NCBI GenBank assembly: GCA_021325515.1
Contig: JAJPHC010000058.1
Coordinates: 1 to 64,000, forward strand
Length of the DNA stretch: 64,000 nucleotides
From: Acidobacteriota bacterium
GTDB lineage: Bacteria > Acidobacteriota > Thermoanaerobaculia > Gp7-AA8
Reading direction: 5' to 3'
The notes below the pieces were generated by a model that saw only the letters and a list, made by a program, of their open reading frames with translations, was not told where the DNA came from and ran no database searches. The translations under genes were made by a program, and so were the position numbers. Below are positions 35,964-44,878 of this stretch, piece by piece (position 1 is the stretch's first letter; every line of letters begins with the position of its first letter).

Positions 35964-36983
35964 ATGTCCTCTTTCCGCCACAAGCTAGGTGCGATCGTCT
36001 ACGACTGGCCTCGATTTCTCGTTGCAATCCGACGCGATGGTGGATGGCCCAAGTTCCGCAACCGATACGAAAGGATCACAATCGACCCAAGAAGCGGAGG
36101 GGTTCGTTGTGAATGGAGGTTTACCAGCGACCTTCACCTTCCGAAAGTCTTTCCCCGCGCAGGCAACCAGCTCATGCACGCAGCACTCGGCCAATGGCCC
36201 ATCGAATTGCGCGAAACTCCTCGCACCTCGGGAGAACCATTGGCGACCTTTGTCATTGGCCACCGTGGTGAATCGCGATTACCTCTGTTATTAACCACGT
36301 TGCGCAGCATTGCCGCACAGGATATTGCTGTCGAGTGCATCGTGGTCGAGCAGTCCGCACAGCAAGTGGCCGCGGGGCACCTTCCAAAGTGGGTACGCTA
36401 CCTTTACACTCCGATTTCCTCGGATGAATTGCCCTACAATCGCTCATCGACGCTGAATGCAGGCGCAAAAGCTGCGCGGACCCAACTACTTATCCTTCAC
36501 GACAATGATTTTCTCGTACCAGTCTCTTATGCATCGGAGCTAGTGACAAGGCACAAAGAGGGGTGGGAGTTCATAGATCTGAAGCGATTCATGTTCTATC
36601 TCACACAAGAGGCCAGCGCAAGAGCGATTCAGAGCATGCGCATCGAATTGCCACTGGATGTCGAATACATCACTCAAAACCTCTGCGCGGGTGGTAGCGT
36701 CGCCGCGGATCGTGACGCCTATTTCGCAATCGGCGGTTTTGATGAGTCTTTCGTAGGCTGGGGCGGCGAAGACAACGATTTCTGGGAGCGCGCATCAACG
36801 CGGCGAGTATTCTCATTCGCGTATCTCCCTCTCCTGCATTTGTGGCACTCACCGCAACGGGAGAAGCTGGACGCTGAAGCGGCAGCTGGACGTGTCAGAT
36901 TTAGAGAGCTCGAGAAGACCTCTCCGCTCGAGCGAATCAAGGCCCTCAAGCAAGGGACAACGGAGCAAAAGGATTCGCCCTAG
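35964..36983 (+). CDS. GT2-like glycosyltransferase with Glyco_transf_7C motif
   Basis: A 339-residue protein. Residues ~90-170 hold a GT-A core (ATFVIGHRGESRLPLLLTTLRSI; CIVVEQS; ILHDNDFLVPVSYA). The C-terminal part has FDESFVGWGGEDNDFWERA (residues ~255-273), the signature block of galactosyltransferase/chondroitin-synthase-type GT7/GT27 C-terminal domains. An N-terminal segment of about 85 residues has no clear match. A 55-bp gap separates it from the GT-C-like gene. It ends 4 bp inside the convergent methyltransferase gene. It is probably a hexosyl or N-acetylhexosaminyl transferase. Confidence 0.82.
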   Translation: MSSFRHKLGAIVYDWPRFLVAIRRDGGWPKFRNRYERITIDPRSGGVRCEWRFTSDLHLPKVFPRAGNQLMHAALGQWPIELRETPRTSGEPLATFVIGHRGESRLPLLLTTLRSIAAQDIAVECIVVEQSAQQVAAGHLPKWVRYLYTPISSDELPYNRSSTLNAGAKAARTQLLILHDNDFLVPVSYASELVTRHKEGWEFIDLKRFMFYLTQEASARAIQSMRIELPLDVEYITQNLCAGGSVAADRDAYFAIGGFDESFVGWGGEDNDFWERASTRRVFSFAYLPLLHLWHSPQREKLDAEAAAGRVRFRELEKTSPLERIKALKQGTTEQKDSP

Positions 36984-37756
36984 AACCTGGCGAAGTGATC
37001 GAACCTTCGAGTGTCTGCCCCTCTCTTCCGCAGAACAACGGCGGAGGCTGACTCGAAGCTGCGAAACAACGCCACATCGCGTGCTGACGGATCGGCGTCG
37101 GTACGAGCAAACCGACGAATCCAGCGCTTGATACTCCTTCTGGCGCGCAGGGCGGCTCCCGGGAGGGAGGCCGAACCGATGGCACGGACGAGCTCATAGT
37201 CGCGGTTGGCCAGAATGAATCTCACGCAGGCCTGGACCGCAGGATATCCGACGTCATCGAAGACGACGACGCCACCGTTTTCCAGAAGCTGATCCACGAA
37301 GAAAAAGTCGACCAATGTGTGGTCGAAGGTATGCCAGCCGTCAATGAAGCCGATATCGAACCGCTCGCCCCTCATCACGAATTCGGGAAGCGCGAGCTGA
37401 GATGGGGCTTCGACGACTGTGAGTACGGAATCGTAGCCGGCGCGTTGCAGGAGATGAATTCCGGCACGCTTGAAACTGGCCGTCTGATGCGAGTCGATGG
37501 ATACGAGGCGCGCCGACGAACCGCGCCGGATCGCCACTTGCTGAAGAGCATCGGCAAGACAGAGTGATGAAATCCCGTACGCCATCCCGATCTCGATACC
37601 CCGAGTTGCTTGATTCTCTCGCACGACTTGATAGAGCAACTCGCACTCCATTCGGGGGATGAACGAATCGGCAACGATTTGGGTGCCGTCTGGCAATAGA
37701 GTACGTCGCGTCGAAAGTATTTCGTCGATCAGCGGATGAACGACTGCAGTCGTCAT
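36980..37756 (-). CDS. Class I SAM methyltransferase (Methyltransf_24 type)
   Basis: A 258-residue protein with the methyltransferase core at RGIEIGMAYGISSLCLADALQQ (motif I near residue 55), LVSIDSHQTASF (motif II acidic residue), FDIGFIDGWHTFDHTLVDFF and NGGVVVFDDVGYP. The IDGxHxxxxxxxD layout marks the Methyltransf_24 / O-methyltransferase group found in many antibiotic and sugar pathways. The start ATG (37754-37756) is chosen over a longer frame because it leaves a 41-bp divergent gap to the next methyltransferase. Its target is unknown. It is transcribed alone, and its 3' end overlaps the convergent GT gene by 4 bp. Confidence 0.84.
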   Translation of the reverse strand: MTTAVVHPLIDEILSTRRTLLPDGTQIVADSFIPRMECELLYQVVRENQATRGIEIGMAYGISSLCLADALQQVAIRRGSSARLVSIDSHQTASFKRAGIHLLQRAGYDSVLTVVEAPSQLALPEFVMRGERFDIGFIDGWHTFDHTLVDFFFVDQLLENGGVVVFDDVGYPAVQACVRFILANRDYELVRAIGSASLPGAALRARRSIKRWIRRFARTDADPSARDVALFRSFESASAVVLRKRGADTRRFDHFARF

Positions 37757-37797
37757 TCGCAAAGAATATCGCACCCGCGTTGCTACACTATGCGCGA

Positions 37798-38724
37798 ATG
37801 CGACAACGAAATTGCCCGCTTTGTGGTTGTCGTGAGGCGGAGACACTGTTCCTCCTCGAAGCGGCAGAGTTTTGTTCGACGAACTGGACCTACCGGCAGG
37901 ACTTTCGCGATCTCCTATCTCTCCCGGAGCGCGCTGAGTTTCCGATCGTTCAATGCAGAGACTGCTCGTTCGTTTACGCCTTGTTTCTTCCGGACGACGA
38001 CTTTTTGCGCTGCGTCTACGAACAGGTCATTCGCCAGGAAGACTGCGTCGCAGGCTCCGAGAACAGGGACAGTTATTCGAATCGGCTCCGTTATCTAGCC
38101 ACGCTTCTCGCATTGGCCCCTGAAGAGCCGCGTGCGCTCGATTTTGGAAGTGGCGCCGGCGTCTCGAGCCGCATACTTGCGGCTTGCGATGCGCAGGTCA
38201 CTGCTTATGAGCCCAGTGCCGGTCGCTGCGAGTATGCAAAGACGAGAAACATCCAGGTAGTGACCTCCATCGCCGAGGTTCGCTCCCATGCTCCGTACTC
38301 AATCGTGATTCTTGATAACGTTCTCGAGCATGTGCCGGAGCCGCGTTCTACGATGAGGCTCATCCGCGAGGTTCTCGCAGACGGCGCGTTCGTCTACGTG
38401 AGCGTCCCTTCGTACGAGCCGCGATCACTCGCGCGGCAACTGAACGCTCATCTTCGTGGCGAGGCTCTCGACATGACGATCAATCCGTGGGAACACCTGA
38501 ACTACTTTTCGCTCACGCACCTCGATCTCCTTATGGGAGAGGCGGGACTCTCACGACTGCGTGCGGCCGATTTGCCGGAACAGCCGCCGATAGGTCTCAG
38601 GCCGGAAAAAAGCTTTCTCGGCCGTTCGAAAAACAGTGCCGCGTCGATCGTCAGGCTCGCCCGCTACATATGCAAGAGCGAAGCGTTGGCGTCGACGGAA
38701 AGGGCATTCTACCGTGCGGGCTAG
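37798..38724 (+). CDS. SAM-dependent methyltransferase with N-terminal zinc ribbon
   Basis: A 308-residue protein. The N-terminal zinc module has CPLCGC and, later, CRDCSF. The methyltransferase core starts at RALDFGSGAGVSSRILAACD (near residue 107) and continues VTAYEPSAGRCEYAK, SIVILDNVLEHVPEPRSTMRLI. The tail is basic. It resembles the methyltransferase at 29.1-30.1 kb in layout but not closely in sequence. Its start faces the Methyltransf_24 gene across 41 bp. It heads a plus-strand chain of overlapping genes: its stop overlaps the next GTG start by 11 bp. The substrate is probably a sugar or a chain end, not determined. Confidence 0.85.
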   Translation: MRQRNCPLCGCREAETLFLLEAAEFCSTNWTYRQDFRDLLSLPERAEFPIVQCRDCSFVYALFLPDDDFLRCVYEQVIRQEDCVAGSENRDSYSNRLRYLATLLALAPEEPRALDFGSGAGVSSRILAACDAQVTAYEPSAGRCEYAKTRNIQVVTSIAEVRSHAPYSIVILDNVLEHVPEPRSTMRLIREVLADGAFVYVSVPSYEPRSLARQLNAHLRGEALDMTINPWEHLNYFSLTHLDLLMGEAGLSRLRAADLPEQPPIGLRPEKSFLGRSKNSAASIVRLARYICKSEALASTERAFYRAG

Positions 38725-39676
38725 CATCGTCTCCGGCCTGGTATCCACTATCGTACCCGTGTACAACCGGGCCGCCATGCTCGTCGAAGCAGTCGAAAGC
38801 GTGGTCTCTCAGACCTACAGGCCTATCGAGATCATTATCGTCGATGACGGGTCGACCGACGAGGACACTCTCCGCACGATTGTTAGCCTGGCGGGAAAAT
38901 ACCCTGAAGTCCGGGCGATTCGGAGAGAAAACGGCGGGCCTGGAGCGGCGAGAGAGAGCGGGCGCATCGCCGCGCAGGGTGAGTTCATCCAATATCTGGA
39001 TAGCGACGATATCCTCCTGCCGGATAAATTCACTCTTCAAGTGCGCGCCTTGCGGAATACGCCGGACGCCGGGGTCGCCTATGGAATCGTTCGTTACCGC
39101 GATAGCGATGGACGCGAGATCGCATGCACATGGAAGCAAGCGAATCAGAACCAACGATACCTTTTCCCGTCGATACTAATCTCTCGCTGGTGGGAGACGG
39201 CTTCGCCCCTTTTCCGGCGGGGCGTTAGCGATTTGGCTGGTCCCTGGACTTTCCTTCGCATAGAAGAAGATTGGGAGTACGACGCACGGGTTGCGGCGCT
39301 CGGCGTGCAACTTGTATTCGTCCCGGAGGTGATTGCGGAGCACCGCGATCATCGAAGCGACCGGCTCTCGCGTGGCGCGCCCCTCGATTCCCAGAGACTG
39401 CACGACCGTGCCGTTGCACACCAGTTGATCGCTTCACACGCGGCTGCGGCCCACATCCCGGCTACTTTGCCGGAAATGAAGTTCTTTGCTCGCGATCTTT
39501 TCCGTCTCGGCCGGCTATGCAGCGCCGCCGGTCTGCGTTCGGATGCGCGGGAACTCCTCGGAATTGCGCGCAACATCGCTCCACGATGGGACCTCATCGC
39601 CTTCCAATTGCTGGCCACCACAATCGGTTGGCGAAACGCCGGACGGTTGTCGCTGCTTCGCGAGCGTACGCCATGA
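38714..39676 (+). CDS. GT2 family glycosyltransferase
   Basis: A 320-residue GT-A enzyme. STIVPVYNRAAMLVEAVESVVSQTYRPIEIIIVDDGSTDED is the classic N-terminal block, EFIQYLDSDDILLPDKF holds the metal-binding D-S-D-D, and LRIEEDWEYDARVAALG carries the acidic catalytic-base region. A helical C-terminal region of about 90 residues follows. The GTG start at 38714 lies inside the previous gene (11-bp overlap), and the stop overlaps the next ATG by 4 nt. It therefore belongs to a translationally coupled chain of six genes from 37798 to 43446. The transferred sugar is not readable. Confidence 0.9.
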   Translation: MRASIVSGLVSTIVPVYNRAAMLVEAVESVVSQTYRPIEIIIVDDGSTDEDTLRTIVSLAGKYPEVRAIRRENGGPGAARESGRIAAQGEFIQYLDSDDILLPDKFTLQVRALRNTPDAGVAYGIVRYRDSDGREIACTWKQANQNQRYLFPSILISRWWETASPLFRRGVSDLAGPWTFLRIEEDWEYDARVAALGVQLVFVPEVIAEHRDHRSDRLSRGAPLDSQRLHDRAVAHQLIASHAAAAHIPATLPEMKFFARDLFRLGRLCSAAGLRSDARELLGIARNIAPRWDLIAFQLLATTIGWRNAGRLSLLRERTP

Positions 39677-40590
39677 AAGAACCCATCGTTTCTGTCGTAA
39701 TGAGCGTGTTCAACGGTGATTCATTGCTTCGGGACACGCTCGACTCGATTCTCGCGCAGGAAGGAATCGAGTTCGAGTTGGTCGTCGTCGATGACGGCTC
39801 GACCGACAAGACCGCCGCTATCCTCGAAGAAGCGGCACGAAATGATCAGCGCGTTCGAGTTCTTCGCCAGCAGAACCAGGGTCTCACACGTGCACTAATC
39901 GCCGGCTGCCGGGCTGCTCGTGGTGTGGTGATTGCTCGACACGACTGCGGAGACCGATCGTCATCGCTGCGGCTCAAGAGACAATTCGAACTCATTTCCA
40001 GCGCGGGAGATATCGTCCTCGTATCCTGCAAAACTCTGTATGTCGGTCCGGAAAGAGAGCCGCTCTATACCCTGACCGCGGATGGAGAAGCTGTACGGCA
40101 AAGTCTTCTTCACGACGGCGCCGGCTCTATTCAGGGCCTCTCGCATCACGGATCAGCAATGTTCAGGCGGAACGCCTACCTCGACGCAGGAGAATACCGT
40201 TCTGAGTTCAGATTCGCACAGGACATCGATCTTTGGATAAGACTCGCGAAACTCGGCAGAGTTCAATTCGTATCAGAGGTGCTTTACGAAGCTCGGTTTG
40301 CTCCCGACGGCATCAGCGGCGTTAGTCGACGTTCACAAATCGCTTTGATGCGTATCGCGGTCGCATTGCGGGACGCGGCACCTGATGAGGCGCCCGCCCT
40401 GCTTGAAAGCGCCAGCGCGGTCGGAAAGATCCGAAGACCAAACTACAAGGCGCGAGCCAACGGCCTGTACTTTTTGGCGAATGCTCTGCGAAAATCCGGA
40501 CACCGGAACTGGCGCAAGTACGCTTGGAACGCCGTTCGCCTGTACCCTTTACACGTCCGAGCGTGGGTCCGGCTTCTGACGAACCGATGA
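39673..40590 (+). CDS. GT2 family glycosyltransferase
   Basis: A 305-residue GT-A enzyme with VSVVMSVFNGDSLLRDTLDSILAQEGIEFELVVVDDGSTD, then VVIARHDCGDRSS where the DxD-like HDCGD takes the metal site (DCGD is common in this branch). FRFAQDIDLWIRLAKLG is the C-terminal acidic block. It overlaps the gene before it (ATGA at 39673-39676) and the next (ATGA at 40587-40590). An upstream in-frame extension of over 130 codons is rejected since it lies wholly inside the previous gene. Function: addition of one sugar to the repeat unit, identity unknown. Confidence 0.9.
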   Translation: MKEPIVSVVMSVFNGDSLLRDTLDSILAQEGIEFELVVVDDGSTDKTAAILEEAARNDQRVRVLRQQNQGLTRALIAGCRAARGVVIARHDCGDRSSSLRLKRQFELISSAGDIVLVSCKTLYVGPEREPLYTLTADGEAVRQSLLHDGAGSIQGLSHHGSAMFRRNAYLDAGEYRSEFRFAQDIDLWIRLAKLGRVQFVSEVLYEARFAPDGISGVSRRSQIALMRIAVALRDAAPDEAPALLESASAVGKIRRPNYKARANGLYFLANALRKSGHRNWRKYAWNAVRLYPLHVRAWVRLLTNR

Positions 40591-41375
40591 AACGACCTGT
40601 CCATGACCCGAACTGGTCGCCGGAAGTGCAAGAAATCTGGCGCAATGACATGCGCGAAATGTGGGATCGAAATATCGAGCGACACTCCTACAATGCCTAT
40701 CAAAACCAGTTGGAGTTCTATCGCCGATTAGTACAACGGTTCAGACCTCGCTCCATCCTTGATGTCGGCTGTGCTCAGGCTACACTGGCCTTACTTCTTG
40801 CCGAAGACGGTCTAGATGTCACGGCGATTGACATCCGAACATCATTCCTCGACTACGCAGCGAGCCGTTACGAAAAGGGCACGATTCGGTTCCGTGCTGC
40901 GAATATCCTCGATGCCGAGGATCTCGGGTGCTTCGATCTTATCTTTGCCAATCAGATCATCGAACACCTTGTTTATCCCGTATCGTTCCTCCGCGCGCTC
41001 GGTAAGCACATGAACCCGGGAGGCCTCCTGGTCGTCACCACGCCGAACCATGATTACTTTCGCTCCAAGCTTCCGAGCTATACGGAGTTAGGAGATCCAA
41101 GACAACATGAGCATCGGCAGTTCACGGCCGGAGGTGGCGATCATTTTTTTGCCTACACGGCTGAGGAACTTCGCGCGGCGGGGGTTGAGGCCGGCTTCAA
41201 TATCGTGGACATCTCATTTTTCGAGAGCCCATGGATCTCAGGTCACGCCCTCGTCCGCCTCATCCATCCGGTCTTTCCCGTCCGCCTGCTTCGCCTCCTG
41301 GACCGATTGGCGCTCCTACTGGCACCACGCAAAGTAGCCCACCAGCTCTGCATCATATTGGGGAGGCCGATGTGA
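40587..41375 (+). CDS. Class I SAM methyltransferase
   Basis: A 262-residue protein. Motif I is SILDVGCAQATLALLLAEDG (near residue 55), motif II acid in VTAIDIRTSFLDYAA, motif IV FDLIFANQIIEHLVYPVSFL, and GGLLVVTTPNHDYFRSKLPSY follows; this is the Methyltransf_23/UbiG-like group. The N-terminus lacks the zinc module of its relatives in this locus. It is coupled by ATGA to the GT2 upstream and by GTGA to the GT4 downstream. It may O-methylate a residue of the glycan; unproven. Confidence 0.88.
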   Translation: MKRPVHDPNWSPEVQEIWRNDMREMWDRNIERHSYNAYQNQLEFYRRLVQRFRPRSILDVGCAQATLALLLAEDGLDVTAIDIRTSFLDYAASRYEKGTIRFRAANILDAEDLGCFDLIFANQIIEHLVYPVSFLRALGKHMNPGGLLVVTTPNHDYFRSKLPSYTELGDPRQHEHRQFTAGGGDHFFAYTAEELRAAGVEAGFNIVDISFFESPWISGHALVRLIHPVFPVRLLRLLDRLALLLAPRKVAHQLCIILGRPM

Positions 41376-42553
41376 CGCACCGCCTGGCTATCGTAGCGTC
41401 GCATGTCATTCAATATCAGGACCCGTTCTTTCGGCGGCTGGCAAAGGAGGCCGACATCGATCTGACGGTTGTGTACTGCTCGGATGCCGGCGCCTCCTCC
41501 TACCATGATGCAGACATGAACACCACGCTTCGTTGGGACATCGACCTCCTGCAAGGGTATCGTCACGTCACCTTACGCAATTTTGGATTTGGAAGCGGTT
41601 ATACACGGCTGATCAACCCTGGAATCGTTCCGTCGATTGCACTCAATGACTATGACGCCGTCATTTTCATGACCGGCTGGGGATCCATAAGCGCCCTTCT
41701 GGGTATTGTCGCATGTCGTATGTCGCAGAAACCATTTTTCCTTTATGGAGACAGTAGTTTCCCTCCAGCTGAAACGACACTGCAAGCCAAAATCCGGGCG
41801 TTCTTCATTCGAACGATTTTCAGGCTCGCTGCCGGATTCATGTACAGCGGTGTATTGAATGCCGAATATTACCGGCATTACGGCGGCAGTCCGGATTCGT
41901 TCTTCCTTCTGCCTTGGGCGATTGACAACGATCGGTTCGAAGAAGCCAGCCGCCTTAGCGAAAATCAACGCCGGTCAATGCGTCGCGAGTATGGCATCGG
42001 CAATGAATCGACAGTGTTTGTATTTTCCGCAAAGCTGGTCGAGCGAAAGGATCCAATGACATTGCTCCGCGCATTCGAGAGAATGAACTACAGACGAGAC
42101 GCAGCAGTACTATTTCTCGGTGATGGCGAGCTCCGAGCACGGATGCAGGACTTCGTCCGCAGTCGAGGACTTTCGGAAAGGGTTCACTTCGCCGGTTTCG
42201 TGAATCAGACCGATCTTCCCGCGCATTACGGTATCAGCGACGTATTCATTCTCCCCTCGCTCTACGAGCCACGCGGCGCTGTAGTGAACGAAGCGATGGC
42301 ATGCGGTCTGCCCGTCATCGTCACCGACCGGTGTGGGTCGATTGGCGACATCGTTCAGCCGGGAGAAAATGCGTTGATCTTCGGCGCAGGCGACGACGCT
42401 GCGTTGGCTAGTCATATGGACTTGCTCACCATCAACGGCAGTCTGCGTAGACGGATGGCACAGCGCTCTCGTGAAATCATCCGCTCCTGGAGCTACTCGA
42501 CGGGAGTCGAGGGTGTCAAAGCCATGCTGGAACGAGTGTGCCAGCAGCAATGA
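41372..42553 (+). CDS. GT4 family glycosyltransferase
   Basis: A 393-residue GT-B enzyme. The N-terminal domain includes RLAIVASHVIQYQDPFFRRLAKE, which is common in this sub-branch. The donor domain has TVFVFSAKLVERKDPMTLLRAFERM, VLFLGDGELRARMQDFV and the E-x7-E block LPSLYEPRGAVVNEAMACGLPVIVTD. The GTG start (41372) overlaps the previous stop (GTGA) and has GGGGAGG 5 nt upstream, a strong ribosome site. It is coupled by ATGA to the next gene. Confidence 0.92.
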   Translation: MTHRLAIVASHVIQYQDPFFRRLAKEADIDLTVVYCSDAGASSYHDADMNTTLRWDIDLLQGYRHVTLRNFGFGSGYTRLINPGIVPSIALNDYDAVIFMTGWGSISALLGIVACRMSQKPFFLYGDSSFPPAETTLQAKIRAFFIRTIFRLAAGFMYSGVLNAEYYRHYGGSPDSFFLLPWAIDNDRFEEASRLSENQRRSMRREYGIGNESTVFVFSAKLVERKDPMTLLRAFERMNYRRDAAVLFLGDGELRARMQDFVRSRGLSERVHFAGFVNQTDLPAHYGISDVFILPSLYEPRGAVVNEAMACGLPVIVTDRCGSIGDIVQPGENALIFGAGDDAALASHMDLLTINGSLRRRMAQRSREIIRSWSYSTGVEGVKAMLERVCQQQ

Positions 42554-43446
42554 ACGACGCGGTCACAATTGCGATACCGACCTTCAATCGAGGGCACATT
42601 CTCGTCGATACGCTCGACCTTCTGCTCAATCTGCGACACCGCGCCGATGAGATTCTCGTGGTGGATCAAACGCCCTCATACAGTGCGGATATCGAGAACA
42701 GGCTCGCCTCGCACGCGCAGAACGGAGACATTCGGTGGATTCGTCTTTCAAGGCCATCCGTGCCCCACGCGATGAATGAGGCGCTACGCCTGGCAGTAAA
42801 CCCAATCGTTCTGTTTGTTGACGATGATGTTCAGCCGGCGTCCGACCTCGCCGAAAATCATAAGCGCGCCTATTCGGACGAGATATGGGCCGTCGTTGGG
42901 CAGGTACTTCAGCCCGGCGAAGAGGTTCAGCATTTCGACGCTGAGGCGCTGCACCGCGGCTTGATCCGCGACCTCGAGTTCCGCTTCAACCATGATTCAA
43001 CTGAAGAGGTCGAGAACGTGATCGCCTGCAATCTTTCCGTGAGGCGGGACAAGGCGCTGAAAATCGGCGGGTTCGACGAAAACTTCTTAGGGGCGGCGTA
43101 TCGTTTCGAAACAGACTTCGCACGGCGAGTCGTCGAGGCCGGAGGACGGATTCGTTTTGAACCCCGCGCCCGACTAGCGCATCTCCACATTCCGACCGGT
43201 GGGATCCGCTCGCACGGCGATTATCGCAAATCGGCGAATGCCGCACATTCGGCCGGGGACTACTACTTCGCACTCTGCCATATACGCCCGTTCTGGCCGT
43301 ACGCTCTTCAGCGGTTTCGGCGCAACGTCCTTACACGTTGGCTGCTTACGCATCCGTGGTACTTGTTTCACCGCCTGATCGCAGAGATTCGGGGTTACAC
43401 TCTAGCAAGGACCATGTATCGCCGAGGCCGACGCCTGCTGGAGTAA
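42550..43446 (+). CDS. GT2 family glycosyltransferase
   Basis: A 298-residue GT-A enzyme: TIAIPTFNRGHILVDTLDLLLNL, ILVVDQTPSY, NPIVLFVDDDVQPASDL (DDD metal site), and KALKIGGFDENFLGAAYRFETDFARRVVEAGG as the acceptor/base region. The C-terminal 70 residues (RPFWPYALQRFRRNVLTRWLLTHPWYLFHRL) are aromatic and basic and may touch the membrane. It is the last member of the coupled chain (ATGA overlap with the GT4 before it). A 33-bp gap separates it from the membrane gene that follows. Confidence 0.9.
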   Translation: MNDAVTIAIPTFNRGHILVDTLDLLLNLRHRADEILVVDQTPSYSADIENRLASHAQNGDIRWIRLSRPSVPHAMNEALRLAVNPIVLFVDDDVQPASDLAENHKRAYSDEIWAVVGQVLQPGEEVQHFDAEALHRGLIRDLEFRFNHDSTEEVENVIACNLSVRRDKALKIGGFDENFLGAAYRFETDFARRVVEAGGRIRFEPRARLAHLHIPTGGIRSHGDYRKSANAAHSAGDYYFALCHIRPFWPYALQRFRRNVLTRWLLTHPWYLFHRLIAEIRGYTLARTMYRRGRRLLE

Positions 43447-43479
43447 AGCAGTGCCAGCTGAACGTTACACCGACAATCC

Positions 43480-44862
43480 GTGATTCTTATAGGTTTTTCC
43501 GCTTTTGTCGCGTTCGCATGCATCATCGCCCTCACCGATTGGCGGCGGGCTTGGCTGCTGGCCTGTATCGTGGGAGTGCTGCAGGATCCTGCGCGCAAGC
43601 TCGTTCCCGGCCAACCCGTCTATATTACGTTTGCAATCATCGCAGTCTACGCGATGATCCTCTTTGGCACGCAGCAGCGAATCCAACTGGCGCTTCGCGA
43701 CTTCGCGCGCCGGTTTCCAAAGCTCTGGCGGTCGTTCGGTATCGTCTTTCTGTTTCTTCTCATAGCAGCCGTCAATGGCGTCATCACGTTCGGTTTCCGG
43801 TTCTGGAAGGCACCCCTCTTGAGCTTGTTCGTCTACCTGGCTCCTCTGCCTGCCATCCTTCTCGGATACATGTACGTCGACAGCGAAGAAAGGCTCAGAA
43901 AATTTTTTGCGTTTTACGCAGCTCTGACCTCCCCACTGCTGGTCGGTGTCCTCCTCGAATACTATCGAGTTAACACTCCAGCTCTGGGAATGGTGCGGCA
44001 GGTTGGTGATTACATCCGGTATCTACCAGGAATTCAGGTCCGGATGCTCTCCGGTTTTTATCGAGCGCCAGACATTATGGCCTGGCATGCTGGAACGCTT
44101 GCCTCGATCGGAATTGCCATGATTGTTCGCGCCGAACTGAGCAGGCGCGCATGGCCATGGATGCTTGTTGCCGGCTGGGGCTTTTACAACTGCATGCTGT
44201 CCGGGCGTCGCAAAGCTATCTACTACGTAGTGGTCTTTGCAATAACCTTCGTCTGGAGGTACTTCAGGAGGCTCAAAGGGACGGATTTCGCCGCGCTCGT
44301 TATGGCGGGGATTGCGCTTGCCTTCGTCGTCCACCGGGTTCGTGGCGACGAAAACTCACGCGTGTACGCTATGGCAGCAGGAACGTCGTCGGAGGAAGTC
44401 GGCGGCCGTCTCGAAGGAGGGATGATCGAGACCGTCCGTCAGTTTGGCGTGATGGGTGCGGGCTTGGGAGTCGCAACGCAAGGCGTGCAGCACGTCATCG
44501 AACAGGACACCGGGATGGGATGGCAGGAAGGTGGTCTGGGCAAGTTGACGGTCGAATTGGGCGTGCCTGGCTTGCTCGCGTCGGCGCTGTTGGGTATCTA
44601 CTTGCTGCACATTGGCCTAAAGATCACGAGCTTTCCCGATCGACCGTGGAGTTCACAGATTATGCGAGTTACGCTTTTCGCGCTACTCATCGCGAATATC
44701 GCGAATTTCCTGGCGTCCGCACAAACCTACTCAGATCCAGTCATCACCATCATCACCTGCTTCATTGCCGGAAGTCTCTTCGCGACCACCACTCTCGACG
44801 AGAGAATCACCGTCATCGAACTGCCGGAAGCAGTCGGTAACGTCGCGACCGCGCCGGCTTGA
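43480..44862 (+). CDS. O-antigen polymerase/ligase-like membrane protein
   Basis: A 460-residue protein with about 10-12 hydrophobic segments. The extracytoplasmic loop between residues ~285 and 360 has GRLEGGMIETVRQFGVMGAGLGVATQGVQHV and GWQEGGLGKLTVELGVPGLLASALLG, the kind of pattern seen in Wzy/EpsE-type polymerases and WaaL-like ligases (a GxG-rich loop then E-G-G-L-x-E-x-G). SGRRKAIYYVVV lies earlier. A polymerase role fits a locus of many GT genes, but export here looks ABC-type, which usually needs no Wzy. The start is a GTG (43480). Confidence 0.72.
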   Translation: MILIGFSAFVAFACIIALTDWRRAWLLACIVGVLQDPARKLVPGQPVYITFAIIAVYAMILFGTQQRIQLALRDFARRFPKLWRSFGIVFLFLLIAAVNGVITFGFRFWKAPLLSLFVYLAPLPAILLGYMYVDSEERLRKFFAFYAALTSPLLVGVLLEYYRVNTPALGMVRQVGDYIRYLPGIQVRMLSGFYRAPDIMAWHAGTLASIGIAMIVRAELSRRAWPWMLVAGWGFYNCMLSGRRKAIYYVVVFAITFVWRYFRRLKGTDFAALVMAGIALAFVVHRVRGDENSRVYAMAAGTSSEEVGGRLEGGMIETVRQFGVMGAGLGVATQGVQHVIEQDTGMGWQEGGLGKLTVELGVPGLLASALLGIYLLHIGLKITSFPDRPWSSQIMRVTLFALLIANIANFLASAQTYSDPVITIITCFIAGSLFATTTLDERITVIELPEAVGNVATAPA

Positions 44863-44878
44863 GCTACTCTAATCGTTT

